Source: Lycium barbarum (taxonomy: Eukaryota > Streptophyta > Magnoliopsida > Solanales > Solanaceae). From it: a stretch of DNA of 64,000 nucleotides. The stretch is from assembly GCF_019175385.1 (NCBI RefSeq), contig NC_083339.1, positions 50,334,282 to 50,398,281 on the forward strand, in the 5' to 3' direction. The translations under genes were made by a program, and so were the position numbers. This document shows positions 11,101-24,200 of the stretch, in pieces. Positions within the stretch are counted from its first letter, which is position 1, and each line of letters starts with the position of its first letter. Under the pieces are notes generated by a model. The model was not told where the DNA came from. It saw only the letters and a program-made list of their open reading frames with translations, and ran no database searches.

Positions 11101-13390
11101 AAACACTCCAACTTTGACAATGCACATCTAGGCACCTTAACTCATCTCTACTGTGTCAGTTGGAATGTCGAACTTACAAAATGATCATCTAGACACCTCC
11201 AAAATTAATATTCCATGTCAGTGCCACGTTAGCACCGTTGTCCATGTGACACAATGTGGACAAGCTATGGTGTCTATATGTGTACTACCAAAGATGGAGC
11301 ATAGTTGTCACCTGAGACCAACTTTAAGTGTGTGTTCATGTATTGTGCCTTTTATCAATCCAAAGAAAGGAGGTTATTGTAATATTAGGTAGTTCTTTCC
11401 TTATCAGATTATTTTGTTTCAATAATAAGGCTGAAAGGTTCCTCTGTACCACTGGCAATTCCCCCGGGTTTCATAGAAATGATCAGGGATCCGTGTTCGG
11501 CTCCCTATAGTGGAAATTTTTTGATAATTTTTTTTGTTGTTTTTCATTTTAATTTACATAAACTACTACAAATATTTGGTGATAAGTGAAAGAAGGTTTT
11601 GGGATAACGGATAATAATTCCGGGACAAAATTGTGTTGTATTTTACTTGAATTTGTTGAAATATTAATTCTGAAATTAATAATATCGAGAATATTTATAA
11701 CATAATTATGGTATTATTTTGGTATCGGGGTAAGTGTTAGATTCAAAATTAGTAATATATCAAAATAACATGTCACTTCAACTATTTTAAAAGATCTCCC
11801 TGAGTCCCAATTTATACGGAATCTTTGTTGGATCACGTTTAAGAAAGAAAACAAGACTTTTGAAATTTGTACTGTAATAAAAATCTTGAACATTTGTGTG
11901 GCTATAAATTATTTCATTAAGGAAAAAATAGAGATTTTGAAGTTTACTTGTTTTATGTCAATGACGAATGATTTAGCATTAAAGTTAACAAGTGAATGTC
12001 TCCATTGTATTCTCTTTGGGATTCGACCCGAACTTCAGTGGGTAATATATTTGAAATACGACCACTATATACCTGTCTAAAAGGTGTAATTTGGGCGTAT
12101 AAACTACTTCCGAGCTACTTGTTTTATTGCAATCATTTTCTGAAAGCAACAAAAAGTAAACACTCAAACTTTGATAATGCACATCTAGGTACCTTAGCTC
12201 ATCTCAACTGTGTCAGTTTAAAAGTTCAACTTATAAAATGATCATCTAGACACCTCCAACATTAATATGTCATTCCAGTGCCACGTTAGCACCGGTGTCC
12301 ATGTGTGCACTACCAAAGTAGGAGCTTAGTTTTCACCTTAGACCAAATTTGAGTGTATGTTAATGTATTGTGCCTTATTTTGTTTCAATAGTAAGGCTGA
12401 AAGGTTCCTCTGTAGCACTGGAAATTCCCACGGGTTTCATAGAAATGATCAGGGATCCGTGTTCGGCTCGCTATAGTGGAAATTTTTTGATAATTTTTTT
12501 CGTTGTTTTTCATTTTAATTTACATAAACTACTACAAATATTTGGTAATAAGTGAAAGAATGTTTTCGGATAACGGATAATAATTCCGGGACAAAATTGT
12601 CTTGTATTTTACTTGAATTTGTTGAAATATTAATTCTGCAATTAATAATATCGAGAATATTTATAACATAATTATGGTATTATTTTGGTATCGCGGTAAG
12701 TGTTAGATTCCAAAATTAGTAATATACCAAAATAACATGTCACTTCAACTTGTTTAAAAGATCTCGCTCAGTCCCAATTTATACGGAATCATTGTTGGAT
12801 CAAGTTTAAGAAAGAAAACAAGACTTTTGAGATTTGTACTATAATAAAAATCTTGAACATTTGTGTGGCTATAAATTATTTCATTAAGGAAAAAATAGAG
12901 ATTTTGAAGTTTAGTTGTTTTATTTCAATGACGAATAATTTAGCATTAAAGTTAACAAGTGAATGTCTCCATTGTATTCTCTGTGGGATTCGACCCGAAC
13001 TTCAGTGGGTTATATATTTGAAATATGACCGCTATATACCTGTTTAAAAGGTGTAATTTGGGCGTATCAACTACTTCCAAGCTACTTCCTTTATTGCAAT
13101 AATTTTCTGGATGCAACAAAAAGTAAACGCTCAAACTTTGACAATGCACATCTAGGTACCTTAGCTCGTCTCAACTGTGTCAGTTGAAAAGTCCAACTAA
13201 TAAAATGATTATCTAGATACCTCCAAAATTAATATGTCATGCCGGTGCCACGTTAGCATCGGTGTCCATGTGTGCACTACCAAAGTAGGAGCTTAGTTGT
13301 CACCTGAGACCAAATTTGAGTGTGTGTTAATGTATTGTGCCTTTTTTCAATCCAAAGAAAGGAGGTTATTATAAAATTAGGTAGTTCTTT

Positions 13391-15318
13391 CCTTATCAGA
13401 TAATTTTCTTTCAATAATAAGGCTGAAAGGTTCCTCTGTACCACTGGCAATTCCCCCGGGTTTCATAGAAATGATCAGGGATCCGTGTTCGGCTCCCTAT
13501 AGTGGAAATTTTTTGATAATTTTTTTTGTTGTTTTTCATTTTAATTTACATAAACTACTACAAATATTTGGTAATAAGTGAAAGAAGGTTTTGGGATAAC
13601 GGATAATAATTCCGGGACAAAATTGTGTTGTATTTTACTTGAATTTGTTGAAATATTAATTCTGCAATTAATAATATCGAGAATATTTATAACATAATTA
13701 TGGTATTATTTTGGTATCGGGGTAAGTGTTAGATTCAAAATTAGTAATATACCAAAATAACATGTCACTTCAACTATTTTAAAAGATCTCCCTGAGTCCC
13801 AATTTATACGGAATCTTTGTTGGATCACGTTTAAGAAAGAAAACAAGACTTTTGAAATTTGTACTATAATAAAAATCTTGAACATTTGTGTGGCTATAAA
13901 TTATTTCATTAAGGAAAAAATAGAGATTTTGAAGTTTAGTTTTTTTATTTCAATGACGAATGATTTAGCATTAAAGATAACAAGTGAATGTCTTCATTGT
14001 ATTCTCTTTGGGATTCGACCCGAACTTCAGTGGGTAATATATTTGAAATACGACCACTATATACCTGTCTAAATGGTGTAATTTGGGCGTATCAACTACT
14101 TCCAAGCTACTTGTTTTATTGCAATCATTTTCTGAAAGCAACAAAAAGTAAACACTCAAACTTTGACAATGCACATCTAGGTACCTTAGCTCATCTCAAC
14201 TGTGTCAGTTTAAAAGTTCAACTTATAAAATGATCATCTAGACACCTCCAAAATTAATATGTCATTCCAGTGCCACGTTAGCACCGGTCTCCATGTGTGC
14301 ACTACCAAAGTAGGAGCTTAGTTGTCACCTTAGACCAAATAAGGCACAATACATAAACATACACTCAAATTTGGTCTAAGGTGACAGCTAAGCTCCTACT
14401 TTGGTAGTGCACACATGGACACCGGTGCTAACGTGGCACTGGAATGACATATTAATTTTGGAGGTGTCTAGATGATCATTTTATAAGTTGAACTTTTAAA
14501 CTGACACAGTTGAGATGAGCTAAGGTACCTAGATGTGCATTGTCAAAGTTTGAGTATTTACTTTTTGTTGCTTTCAGAAAATGATTGCAATAAAACAAGT
14601 AGCTTGGAAGTAGTTGATACGCCCAAATTACACCTTTTAGACAGGTATATAGTGGTCGTATTTCAAATATATTACCCACTGAAGTTCGGGTCGAATCCCA
14701 AAGAGAATACAATGGAGACATTCACTTGTTAACTTTAATGCTAAATCATTCGTCATTGAAATAAAACAACTAAACTTCAAAATCTCTATTTTTTTCTTAA
14801 TGAAATAATTTATAGCCACACAAATGTTCAAGATTTTTATTATAGTACAAATCTCAAAAGTCTTGTTTTCTTTCTTAAACGTGATCCAACAAAGATTCCG
14901 TATAAATTGGGACTCAGGGAGATCTTTTAAAATAGTTGAAGTGACATGTTATTTTGGTATATTACTAATTTTGAATCTAACACTTACCCCGATACCAAAA
15001 TAATACCATAATTATGTTATAAATATTCTCGATATTATTAATTGCAGAATTAATATTTCAACAAATTCAAGTAAAATACAACACAATTTTGTCCCGGAAT
15101 TATTATCCGTTATCCCAAAACCTTCTTTCACTTATTACCAAATATTTGTAGTAGTTTATGTAAATTAAAATGAAAAACAACAAAAAACATTATCAAAAAA
15201 TTTCCACTATAGGGAGCCGAACACGGATCCCTGATCATTTCTATTAAACCCGGGGGAATTGCCAGTGGTACAGAGGAACCTTTCAGCCTTATTATTGAAA
15301 CAAAATAATCTGATAAGG
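13391..15318. repeat. Large palindrome, 950-bp arms, 28-bp spacer
   Basis: The left arm 13391-14340 and right arm 14369-15318 are reverse complements. Positions pair by a constant sum of 28709: tgtgtcag at 14201 pairs with ctgacaca at 14501-14508, and the tRNA-like segment 13432-13506 pairs with 15203-15277. There is no net indel over 950 bp and only scattered substitutions. The spacer is 14341-14368. The arm consists of nearly one monomer. Confidence 0.9.
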
Positions 15319-15319
15319 T

Positions 15320-18300
15320 TCCTCTGTAGCACTGGAAATTACCACGGGTTTCATAGAAATGATTAGGGATCCGGGTTCGACTCCCTATAGTGGAAATTTT
15401 TTGAATTTTTTTTTGTGGTTTTCCATTTTAGTTTACATAAATTACTACAAATATTTGGTAATAAGTGAAAGAATGTTTTGGGATAGCGGATAACTATTCC
15501 GGGACAAAATTGTGTTGTATTTTACTTGAATTTGTTGAAATAGTAATTCTGCAATTAATAATATCGAGAATATTTATAAGATAATTATGGTATTATTTTG
15601 GTATCGGAGTAAGTGATAGCTTCCAAAATTTGTAATATACCAAAATAACATGTCACTTCAACTTGTTTAAAAGATCGCACTCAGTCCCAATTTATACGGA
15701 ATATTTGTTGGATCAGGTTTAAGAAAGAAAACAAGACTTTCGAGATTTGTACTATAATAAAAATCTTGAACATTTGTGTGGCTATAAATTATTTCATTAA
15801 GGAAAAAATAGAGATTTTGAAGTTTAGTTGTTTTATTTCAATCACGAATAATTGAGCGTTAAAGTTAACAAGTCAATGTCTCCATTGTAATCTCTGTGCG
15901 ATTCGACTCAAAATTCAGTGGGTTATATATTTGAAATACGACCGCTATATACCTATTTAAAAGGTTTAATTTGGGCGTATCAACAACTTCCAAGCTACTT
16001 GCTTTATTGCAATCATTTTCTGGAAGCGACAAAATGTAAACACTCCAACTTTGACAGTGCACATCTATGCACCTTAACTCATATCTACCGTGTCAGTTGA
16101 AATGTCCAACTTAAAAAATGATTATCTAGACATCTCCAAATTTAATATTCCATGTCAGTGCCACATTAGCACCGATGTCCGTGTGACACAATGTAGACAA
16201 GTTGTGGTGTCTATATGTGTACTACCAAAGTTGGGGCTTAGTTGTCACCTGAGACCAAGTTTGAGTGTGTGTTAATGTATTGTGCCTTTTTTCAATCCAA
16301 AGAAAGGAGGTTATTATAATATTAGGTAGTTCTTTCCTTATCAGATTAATGTTTTTCAATAATAAGCCTGAAAGGTTCCTCTGTAACACTGGCAATTCGC
16401 ACGTGGTTCACAGAAATGATCAGGGATCCGAGTTCGACTCCCTGCAGTGAAACGTTTTTGATAATATTTTTCGGAGTTTTTCATTTTAATTTACATAAAC
16501 TACTACAAATATTTGGTAATAAGTGAAAGAATGTTTTGGGATACCGGATAATAATTCCGGGACAAAATTGTGTTGTATTTTACTTGAATTTGTTGAAATA
16601 TTAATTATGCAATTAATAATATCGAGAATATTTATAACATAATTATGGTATTATTTTGGTATCGGGGTAAGTGTTAGATTCCAAAATTAGTAATATACCG
16701 AAATTACATGTCACTTCAACTTGTTTAAAAGTTCTCGCTCAGTCCCAATTTATACGGAATCATTGTTGGATCAAGTTTAAGAAAGAAAACAAGACTTTTG
16801 AGATTTGTACTATAATAAAAATCTTGAACATTTGTTTGGCTATAAATTTTTTCATTAAGGAAAAAATAGAGATTTTGAAGTTTAGTTGTTTTATTTCAAT
16901 GACGAATAATTTAGCGTTAAAGTTAACAAGTGAATGTCGGCATTGTATTCTCTGTGGGATTCGACCCGAACTTCAGTGGGTTATATATTTAAAATACGAC
17001 CGCTATATAACTGATTAAAATGTGTAATTTGGGCGTATCAACTACTTCCAAGCTACTTGCTTTATTGCAATCATTTTCTGGAAGCAACAAAAAGTAAACA
17101 CTCCAACTTTGACAATGCACATCTAGGCACCTTAACTCATCTCTACTGTGTCAGTTGGAATGTCGAACTTACAAAATGATCATCTAGACACCTCCAAAAT
17201 TAATATTCCATGTCAGTGCCACGTTAGCACCGTTGTCCATGTGACACAATGTGGACAAGCTATGGTGTCTATATGTGTACTACCAAAGTTGGAGCTTAGT
17301 TGTCACCTGAGACCTACTTTGAGTGTGTGTTCATGTATTGTGCCTTTTTTCCATCCAAAGAAAGGAGGTTATTGTAATATTAGGTAGTTCTTTCCTTATC
17401 AGATTATTTTGTTTCAATAATAAGGTTGAAAAGTTCCTCTGTACCACTTGTAAAAGCAACAAAAAGTAAACGCTCAAACTTTGACAATGCACATCTAGGC
17501 ACCTTAGCTCATCTCTACTGTGTCAGTTGAAAAGTTCAACTTATAAAATGATCATCTAGACACCTCCAAAATTAGTATGTCATTCCAGTGCCACGTTAGC
17601 ACCGGTGTCCATGTGTGCACTACCAAAGTAGGAGCTTAGTTGTCACCTGAGACCAAATTTTAGTGTGTGTCAATGTATTGTGCCTTATTTTGTTTCAATA
17701 ATAAGGCTTAAAGGTTCCTCTGTAGCACTGGCAATTCCCACGGGTTTCATAGAAATGATCAGGGATCCGTGTTCGGCTTGCTATAGTGGATATTTTTTGA
17801 TAATTATTTTCGTTGTTTTTCATTTTAATTTACATAAACTACTACAAATATTTGGTAATAAGTGAAAGAATGTTTTGAGATAACGGATAATAATTCTGGG
17901 ACAAAATTGTCTTGTATTTTACTTGAATTTGTTGAAATATTAATTCTGCAATTAATAATATCGAGAATATTTATAACATAATTATGGTATTATTTCTATA
18001 TCGGGGTAACTGTTAGATTCCAAAATTAGTAATATACCAAAATAACATGTCACTTCAACTTGTTTAAAAGATCTCCCTCAGTCCCAATTTATACGGAATC
18101 TTTGTTGGATCACGTTTAAGAAAGAAAACAAGACTTTTAAGATTTGTACTATAATAAAAATCTTGAACATTTGTGTGGTTATAAATTATTTCATTAAGGA
18201 AAAAATAGAGATTTTGAAGTTTAGTTGTTTTATTTCAATGACGAATGATTTAGCATTAAAGTTAACAAGTGAATGTCTTCATTGTATTCTCTGTGGGATT

Positions 18301-18968
18301 CGACCCGAACTTCAGTGGGTTATATATTTGAAATACGACCGCTATATACCTGTTTAAAAGGTGTAATTTGGGCGTATCAACAACTTCCAAGCTACTTGCT
18401 TTATTGCAATCATTTTCTGGATGCAACAAAAAGTAAACGCTCAAACTTTGACAATGCACATCTAGGTACCTTAGCTTATCTCAACTGTGTCATTTGAAAA
18501 GTCCAACTTATAAAATGATTATCTAGATACCTCCAAAATTAATATGTCATGCCAGTGCCACGTTAGCACCGGTGTCCATGTCTGCACTACCAAAGTAGGA
18601 GCTTAGTTGTCACCTGAGACCAAATTTGAGTGTGTGTTAATGTATTGTGCCTTTTTTCAATCCAAATAAAATAGGTTATTATAATATTAGGTAGTTCTTT
18701 CCTTATCAGATGATTTTCTTTCAATAATAAGGCTGAAAGGTTCCTCTGTAGCACTGGCAATTACCACGGGTTTCATAGAAATGATTAGGGATCCAGGTTC
18801 GACTCCCTATAGTGGAAATTTTTTCATAATATTTTTCGTTGTTTTCCATTTTAATTTACATAAATTACTACAAATATTTGGTAATAAGTGAAAGAATGTT
18901 TTGGGATAACGGATAACTATTCCGGGACAAAATTGTGTTGTATTTTACTTGAATTTGTTGAAATATTA
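15320..18968 (+). repeat. Duplicated multi-monomer block (partner 9324-13660)
   Basis: Features at 9324-11450 recur at a constant offset of about 5995 (9870/15865, 10270/16265, 10676/16671, 11153/17148). From about 12352 onward the offset is 5310 (12406/17716, 13176/18486, 13432/18742). The change of about 685 bp maps to the abrupt junction near 17445-17455, where a tRNA-like segment is cut and the sequence resumes mid-monomer. Confidence 0.8.
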
Positions 18969-19094
18969 TGTTACACCCCGTACCTTTAACCTAAGCTTTG
19001 ACCATGATTCTAGACTTAGAAAACCAGATAAAGAATGTGGGAATTGGAAATTTCCTCTTCAGCTGTAAGATGGTGGTTTACGCCCATGAACAGT

Positions 19095-19525
19095 GACCGT
19101 ATTTCAGTTTACGGGCCGTAAATCAAATCGTAAACTGGTAGTTGAATGTCATATGGTTAAATACGGACCGTATTTCACAATACGGCCCGTATTTCAAATC
19201 GTAAACTGAAACCAAGGATTTCTGAGCATTCTGGAATTTGGCAATTTGGCAATTTGATGTCAAATGGTTAAATACGGACCGTATTTCCAAATACGGCTCG
19301 TATTTCAAAATTTATTTGGAATTTGGGAAAACTTCCTTCATGAAAGTTGTAGAGCTTTGAAATAACTTTCCAACGGTATATTATGGGGGTCAAACGGACA
19401 TCTGTGCAAAGAGTTATGGCCATTTTACTGAAGAGAGGCAGTGCTGTCCGTATTTCAAAATACGGCCAGTATTTCAAAATACGGCCCGTATTTTGAAATA
19501 CGGCCAGTATTTAACTGGGCCGAAA
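19095..19525. repeat. Cluster of palindromic ATACGG.CCGTAT motifs inside solo LTR
   Basis: Variants of aatacggnccgtattt occur repeatedly, for example near 19158, 19180, 19269, 19290, 19446-19510, separated by tttcaaa or tttcaaatcg spacers. The region is nearly self-complementary in several registers. A similar set of motifs lies in the unrelated-looking LTR at 60060-60350. Confidence 0.8.
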
Positions 19526-20697
19526 AATGAATTTTTCCGGAACAGTATATATTCGTCCATATCAGTTCAAATCATTATTTTTCATTCCTTCAAGCCCTAG
19601 AACGACTTCCTACCCTCTTGCAGCATCAAGAACACCAAGGTAAGCCTACTCTAATTATTCCAAATCAATTATAATACCTATCCTTGTAATCTAAACAAGA
19701 AATTATCATTCCTAAACTAGGGTTTTCAAGAAAACCCATCTCAAGGTTCAAGAATTCAAGATTTTGGAAATCTTCTTCAAAGCTCAAGTCTTTAATTCAA
19801 GTTTTGGAGCAATTAAGGTATGTAGAACTTCCATCCACATGTGGGAATCTCTACGTTCTTCCCCATGCTCCGTTTCTTGATATCCATGAAGTTCAAATCC
19901 TAGGGCATTAAACCCAACATATTGGTAGCCCGTATTTATGTATTTATGTACAGGAATTTTGTATCTATATTCGTTGTTGTATCCCTAATCTTCCATTACG
20001 GTTATTAGGAACCCTAGCTTAATCCATGAATCATGAATTCATCCTCATGTGTTCTCATTATGTTTATATGAAACTTTATGATTTTATCTAGCAAGTTACA
20101 AGCATGTTTTCAAGTCAATTATATATATATGATTACGAACTATTCTTATTACTCATGAATCAAGAACATGTTAGCAAGACTTTACAAGTTATTTCATAAA
20201 ACCATGTTTACAAGTTACTCTATGAAACCATGTTTACAAGTTATTTCGTGAAATCATGATTACAAGATGTTTACAAGTTATTTCACGAAAATCATGGGCT
20301 TCTTAGCCAACTATATCATGTTCATGTTTTTGGGAATTGCTTAGTTAACCGAGAAGGCTCAGATAGCCTGAAACTACGTTGCCACCGTAGGATAAGGGTT
20401 GTCAGCAAGGAGGCAACACCTTCATTATGCAGTTTGGATCCTTACATGCTTATTATTACTTAAATCTCATATCCCTGGCAAGGTTGTGAGTGTTCTGCTG
20501 GTAGGAAGCAAGTACCAGATCATGTTGTCGGTTATACTATAGCATTCCCCACGTTACAAGCAGTTTTACATACATGTATTTCCATTGATTTACTGTTTTC
20601 AGACTTTACTCACGTTTTATGCTCATGTCCAAGTTACATTCAGTTTCAGTTCATGTCCTATACCTATACTGTGCCATGTTCTTCATTTCAGCAGGTT

Positions 20698-20785
20698 TTA
20701 CATACTAGTACTATTCACCATGTACTAACGTCCCTTTTGCCCGGGGCCTGCACTTCACGGTGCAGAACTTCACGGTGCAGATACC
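20698..20785 (+). other. LTR structured module, diverged form
   Basis: The word order matches the module at 7732-7800 (tacatacta, gtactaacgtccc, ggggcctgc). Stem 2 is CTGCAC (20748-20753) with GTGCAG (20760-20765), loop ttcacg, and a short duplication of acttcacggtgcaga follows. Stem 1 is weak here. Confidence 0.5.
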
Positions 20786-21208
20786 GATTTTCAGGAGCAT
20801 ACATCTGCACAGTAGGATCACTTCAGTTATCAGCTTATTGGTGAGCCCCACTTCTCTCGGGGTTCAACATGGAGTCTGCATTAGTATTCAGTTTATGGTA
20901 GTCCAGGGCTATGTCCTGGTAGTTAGTATTCAGACATGTTTTAGAGGTTTCATAGACATATGTTAGTTCACAGAGTCAGTTATGCTTTTATGTTTGCAAA
21001 CTATTGTGTTTCCATGATATTTCATGCTATGAGATAATTTCAAGACTTTATTCCGCAAATTACATTTTCATGATTTATTTAAATTGCATCATATAGATTA
21101 TATTGTTTTGATGCCCATGTTGACAAGCAAGCCATGAGGTTCGCTCGGACACATGCAAGCAAGGCCCGAGTGTCGTGTTACGCCCAGGCCATGGTTCGGG
21201 GTGTGACA

Positions 21209-24200
21209 TATTAATTCTGCAATTAATAATATCGAGAATATTTATAAGATAATTATGGTATTAATTTGGTATCGGGGTAAGTGTTAGATTCCAAAATTAG
21301 TAATATACTAAAATAACATGTCACTTCAACTTGTTTAAAAGATCTCGCTCAGTCCCAATTTATACGGAATCTTTGTTGGATCAGGTTTAAGAAAGAAAAC
21401 AAGACTTTTGAGATTTGTACTATAATAAAAATCTTGAACATTTGTGTGGCAATAAATTATTTCATTAAGGAAAAAATAGAGGTTTTGAAATTTAGTTCAT
21501 TTATTTCAATGACAAATAATTGAGCGTTAGAGTTAACAAGTGAATGTCTCCATTGTATTCTCTGTGGGATTCGACCCGAACTACAGTGGGTTATATATTT
21601 GAAATACGGCCGGTATATACCTGTTTAAAAGGTGTAATTTGGGCGTATCAACTACTTCCAAGCTACTTGCTTTATTGCAATCATTTTCTGGAAGCAACAA
21701 AAAGTAAACGCTCAAACTTTGACAATGCACATCTAGGCACCTTAGCTCATCTCTACTGTGTCAGTTGAAAAGTCCAACTTATAAAATGATCATCTAGACA
21801 CCTCCAAAATTAATATGTCATGCCAGTGCCACGTTAGCACCGGTGTCCATGTGTGCACTACCAAAGTAGGAGCTTAGTTGTCACCTGAGACCAAATTTGA
21901 GTGTGTGTTAATGTATTGTGCCTTTTTTCAATCCAAAGAAAGGAGGTTATTATAATATTAGGTAGTTCTTTCCTTATCAGATGATTTTCTTTCAATAATA
22001 AGGCTGAAAGGTTCCTCTGTAGCACTGGCAATTACCACGGGTTTCATAGAAATGATTAGGGATCCGGGTTCGACTCCCTATAGTGGAAATTTTTTGATAA
22101 TTTTTTTCGTTGTTTTCCATTTTAATTTACATAAACTACTACAAATATTTGGTAATAAGTGAAAGAATGTTTTGGGATAGCGGATAACAATTCCGGGACA
22201 AAATTGTGTTGTATTTTACTTGAATTTGTTGAAATACTAATTCTGCAATTAATAATATCGAGAATATTTATAACATAATTATGGTATTATTTTGTTATCG
22301 GGGTAAGTGTTAGATTCAAAAATTAGTAATATACCAAAATAACATGTCACTTCAACTTGTTTAAAAGATCTCTCTCAGTCCCAATTTGTATGGCATCTTT
22401 GTTGGATCAGGTTTAAGAAAGAAAACAAGACTTTTGAGATTTGTACTATAATAAAAATCTTGAACATTTGTGTGGCAATAAATTATTTCATTAAGGAAAA
22501 AATAGAGGTTTTGAAATTTAGTTCATTTATTTCAATGACAAATAATTGAGCGTTAGAGTTAACAAGTGAATGTCTCCATTGTATTCTCTGTGGGATTCGA
22601 CCCGAACTACAGTGGGTTATATATTTGAAATACGGCCGGTATATACCTGTTTAAAAGGTGTAATTTGGGCGTATCAACTACTTCCAAGCTACTTGCTTTA
22701 TTGCAATCATTTTCTGGAAGCAACAAAAAGTAAACGCTCAAACTTTGACAATGCACATCTAGGCACCTTAGCTCATCTCTACTGTGTCAGTTGAAAAGTC
22801 CAACTTATAAAATGATCATCTAGACACCTCCAAAATTAATATGTCATGCCAGTGTCACGTTAGCACCGGTGTCCATGTGTGCACTACCAAAGTAGGAGCT
22901 TAGTTGTCACCTGAGACCAAATTTGAGTGTGTGTTAATGTATTGTGCCTTTTTTCAATCCAAAGAAAGGAGGTTATTATAATATTAGGTAGTTCTTTCCT
23001 TATCAGATGATTTTCTTTCAATAATAAGGCTGAAAGGTTCCTCTGTAGCACTGGCAATTACCACGGGTTTCATAGAAATGATTAGGGATCCGGGTTCGAC
23101 TCCCTATAGTGGAAATTTTTTCATAATTTTTTTCGTTGTTTTCCATTTTAATTTACATAAACTACTACAAATATTTGGTAATAAGTGAAAGAATGTTTTG
23201 GGATAGCGGATAACAATTCCGGGATAAAATTGTGTTGTATTTTACTTGAATTTGTTGAAATATTAATTCTGAAATTAATAATATCGAGAATATTTATAAC
23301 ATAATTATGGTATTATTTTGGTATCGGGGTAAGTGTTAGATTCCAAAATTAGTAATATACCAAAATAACATGTCACTTCAACTTGTTTAAAAGATCTCCC
23401 TCAGTCCCAATTTGTATGGCATCTTTGTTGGATCAGGTTTAAGAAAGAAAACAAGACTTTTGAGATTTGTACTATAATAAAAATCTTGAACATTTGTGTG
23501 GCAATAAATTATTTCATTAAGGAAAAAATAGAGGTTTTGAAATTTAGTTCATTTATTTCAATGACGAATAATTGAGCGTTAGAGTTAACAAGTGAATGTC
23601 TCCATTGTATTCTCTGTGGGATTCGACCCGAACTACAGTGGGTTATATATTTGAAATACGGCCGGTATATACCTGTTTAAAAGGTGTAATTTGGGCGTAT
23701 CAACTACTTCCAAGCTACTTGCTTTATTGCAATCATTTTCTGGAAGCAACAAAAAGTAAACGCTCAAACTTTGACAATGCATATATAGGCACCTTAGCTC
23801 ATCTCTACTGTGTCAGTTGAAAAGTCCAACTTATAAAATGATCATCTAGACCCCTCCAAAATTAATATGTCATGACAGTGTCACGTTAGCACCGGTGTCC
23901 ATGTGTGCACTACCAAAGTAGGAGCTTAGTTGTCACCTGAGACCAAATTTGAGTATGTGTTAATGTATTGTGCCTTTTTTCAATCCAAAGAAAGGAGGTT
24001 ATTATAATATTAGGTAGTTCTTTCCTTATCAGATGATTTTCTTTCAATAATAAGGCTGAAAGGTTCCTCTGTAGCACTGGCAATTACCACGGGTTTCATA
24101 GAAATGATTAGGGATCCGAGTTCGACTCCCTATAGTTGAAATTTTTTGATAATGTTTTTCGTTGTTTTCCATTTTAATTTACATAAACTACTACAATATT

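Larger units (their letters stand above)
8371..18968 (+). repeat. Tandem repeat array, stretch A (about 1-kb monomers)
   Basis: The landmark tgtgtcag recurs at 9071, 10094, 11152, 12209, 13176, 14201, about 16089, 17147, 17519 and 18486, giving steps of 1023, 1058, 1057, 967, 1025, 1058, 372 and 967 bp. Monomers share all segments but differ by substitutions and blocks of indels; the 967-bp type lacks about 60 bp after gtgcctt (12376, 17687). One monomer is inverted (14369-15318). The 75-nt tRNA-like segment starts at 8533, 9324, 10382, 11440, 12406, 13432, 15320, 16377, 17716 and 18742, with a reverse copy at 15203-15277 and a truncated one near 17433. Short open frames here are repeat echoes present in every copy on both strands and are not genes. 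The last 5 bp (18964-18968) are the target duplication of the next insertion. Confidence 0.93.
18969..21208 (+). mobile_element. Solo LTR (2240 bp) with TATTA target duplication
   Basis: It begins tgttacaccccgta and ends cggggtgtgaca. The flanks tatta (18964-18968) and tatta (21209-21213) are identical, and deleting the insert plus one copy restores a 1026-bp monomer step (18486 to 21757). No internal region or second LTR is present, so it is a solo LTR left by recombination between LTRs. It holds a cluster of palindromic tacgg/ccgta motifs (19095-19525), a possible TATA at about 19545 (agtatatattc) and a hairpin module near 20700-20785. No coding sequence is seen. Confidence 0.93.

Noticed and set aside
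8856..18497. Dozens of 60-115-codon open frames on both strands in the satellite
   Set aside because: They recur once per monomer in the same place, overlap one another on opposite strands, and break freely in some copies. No start context, domain or conservation beyond the DNA repeat supports coding.
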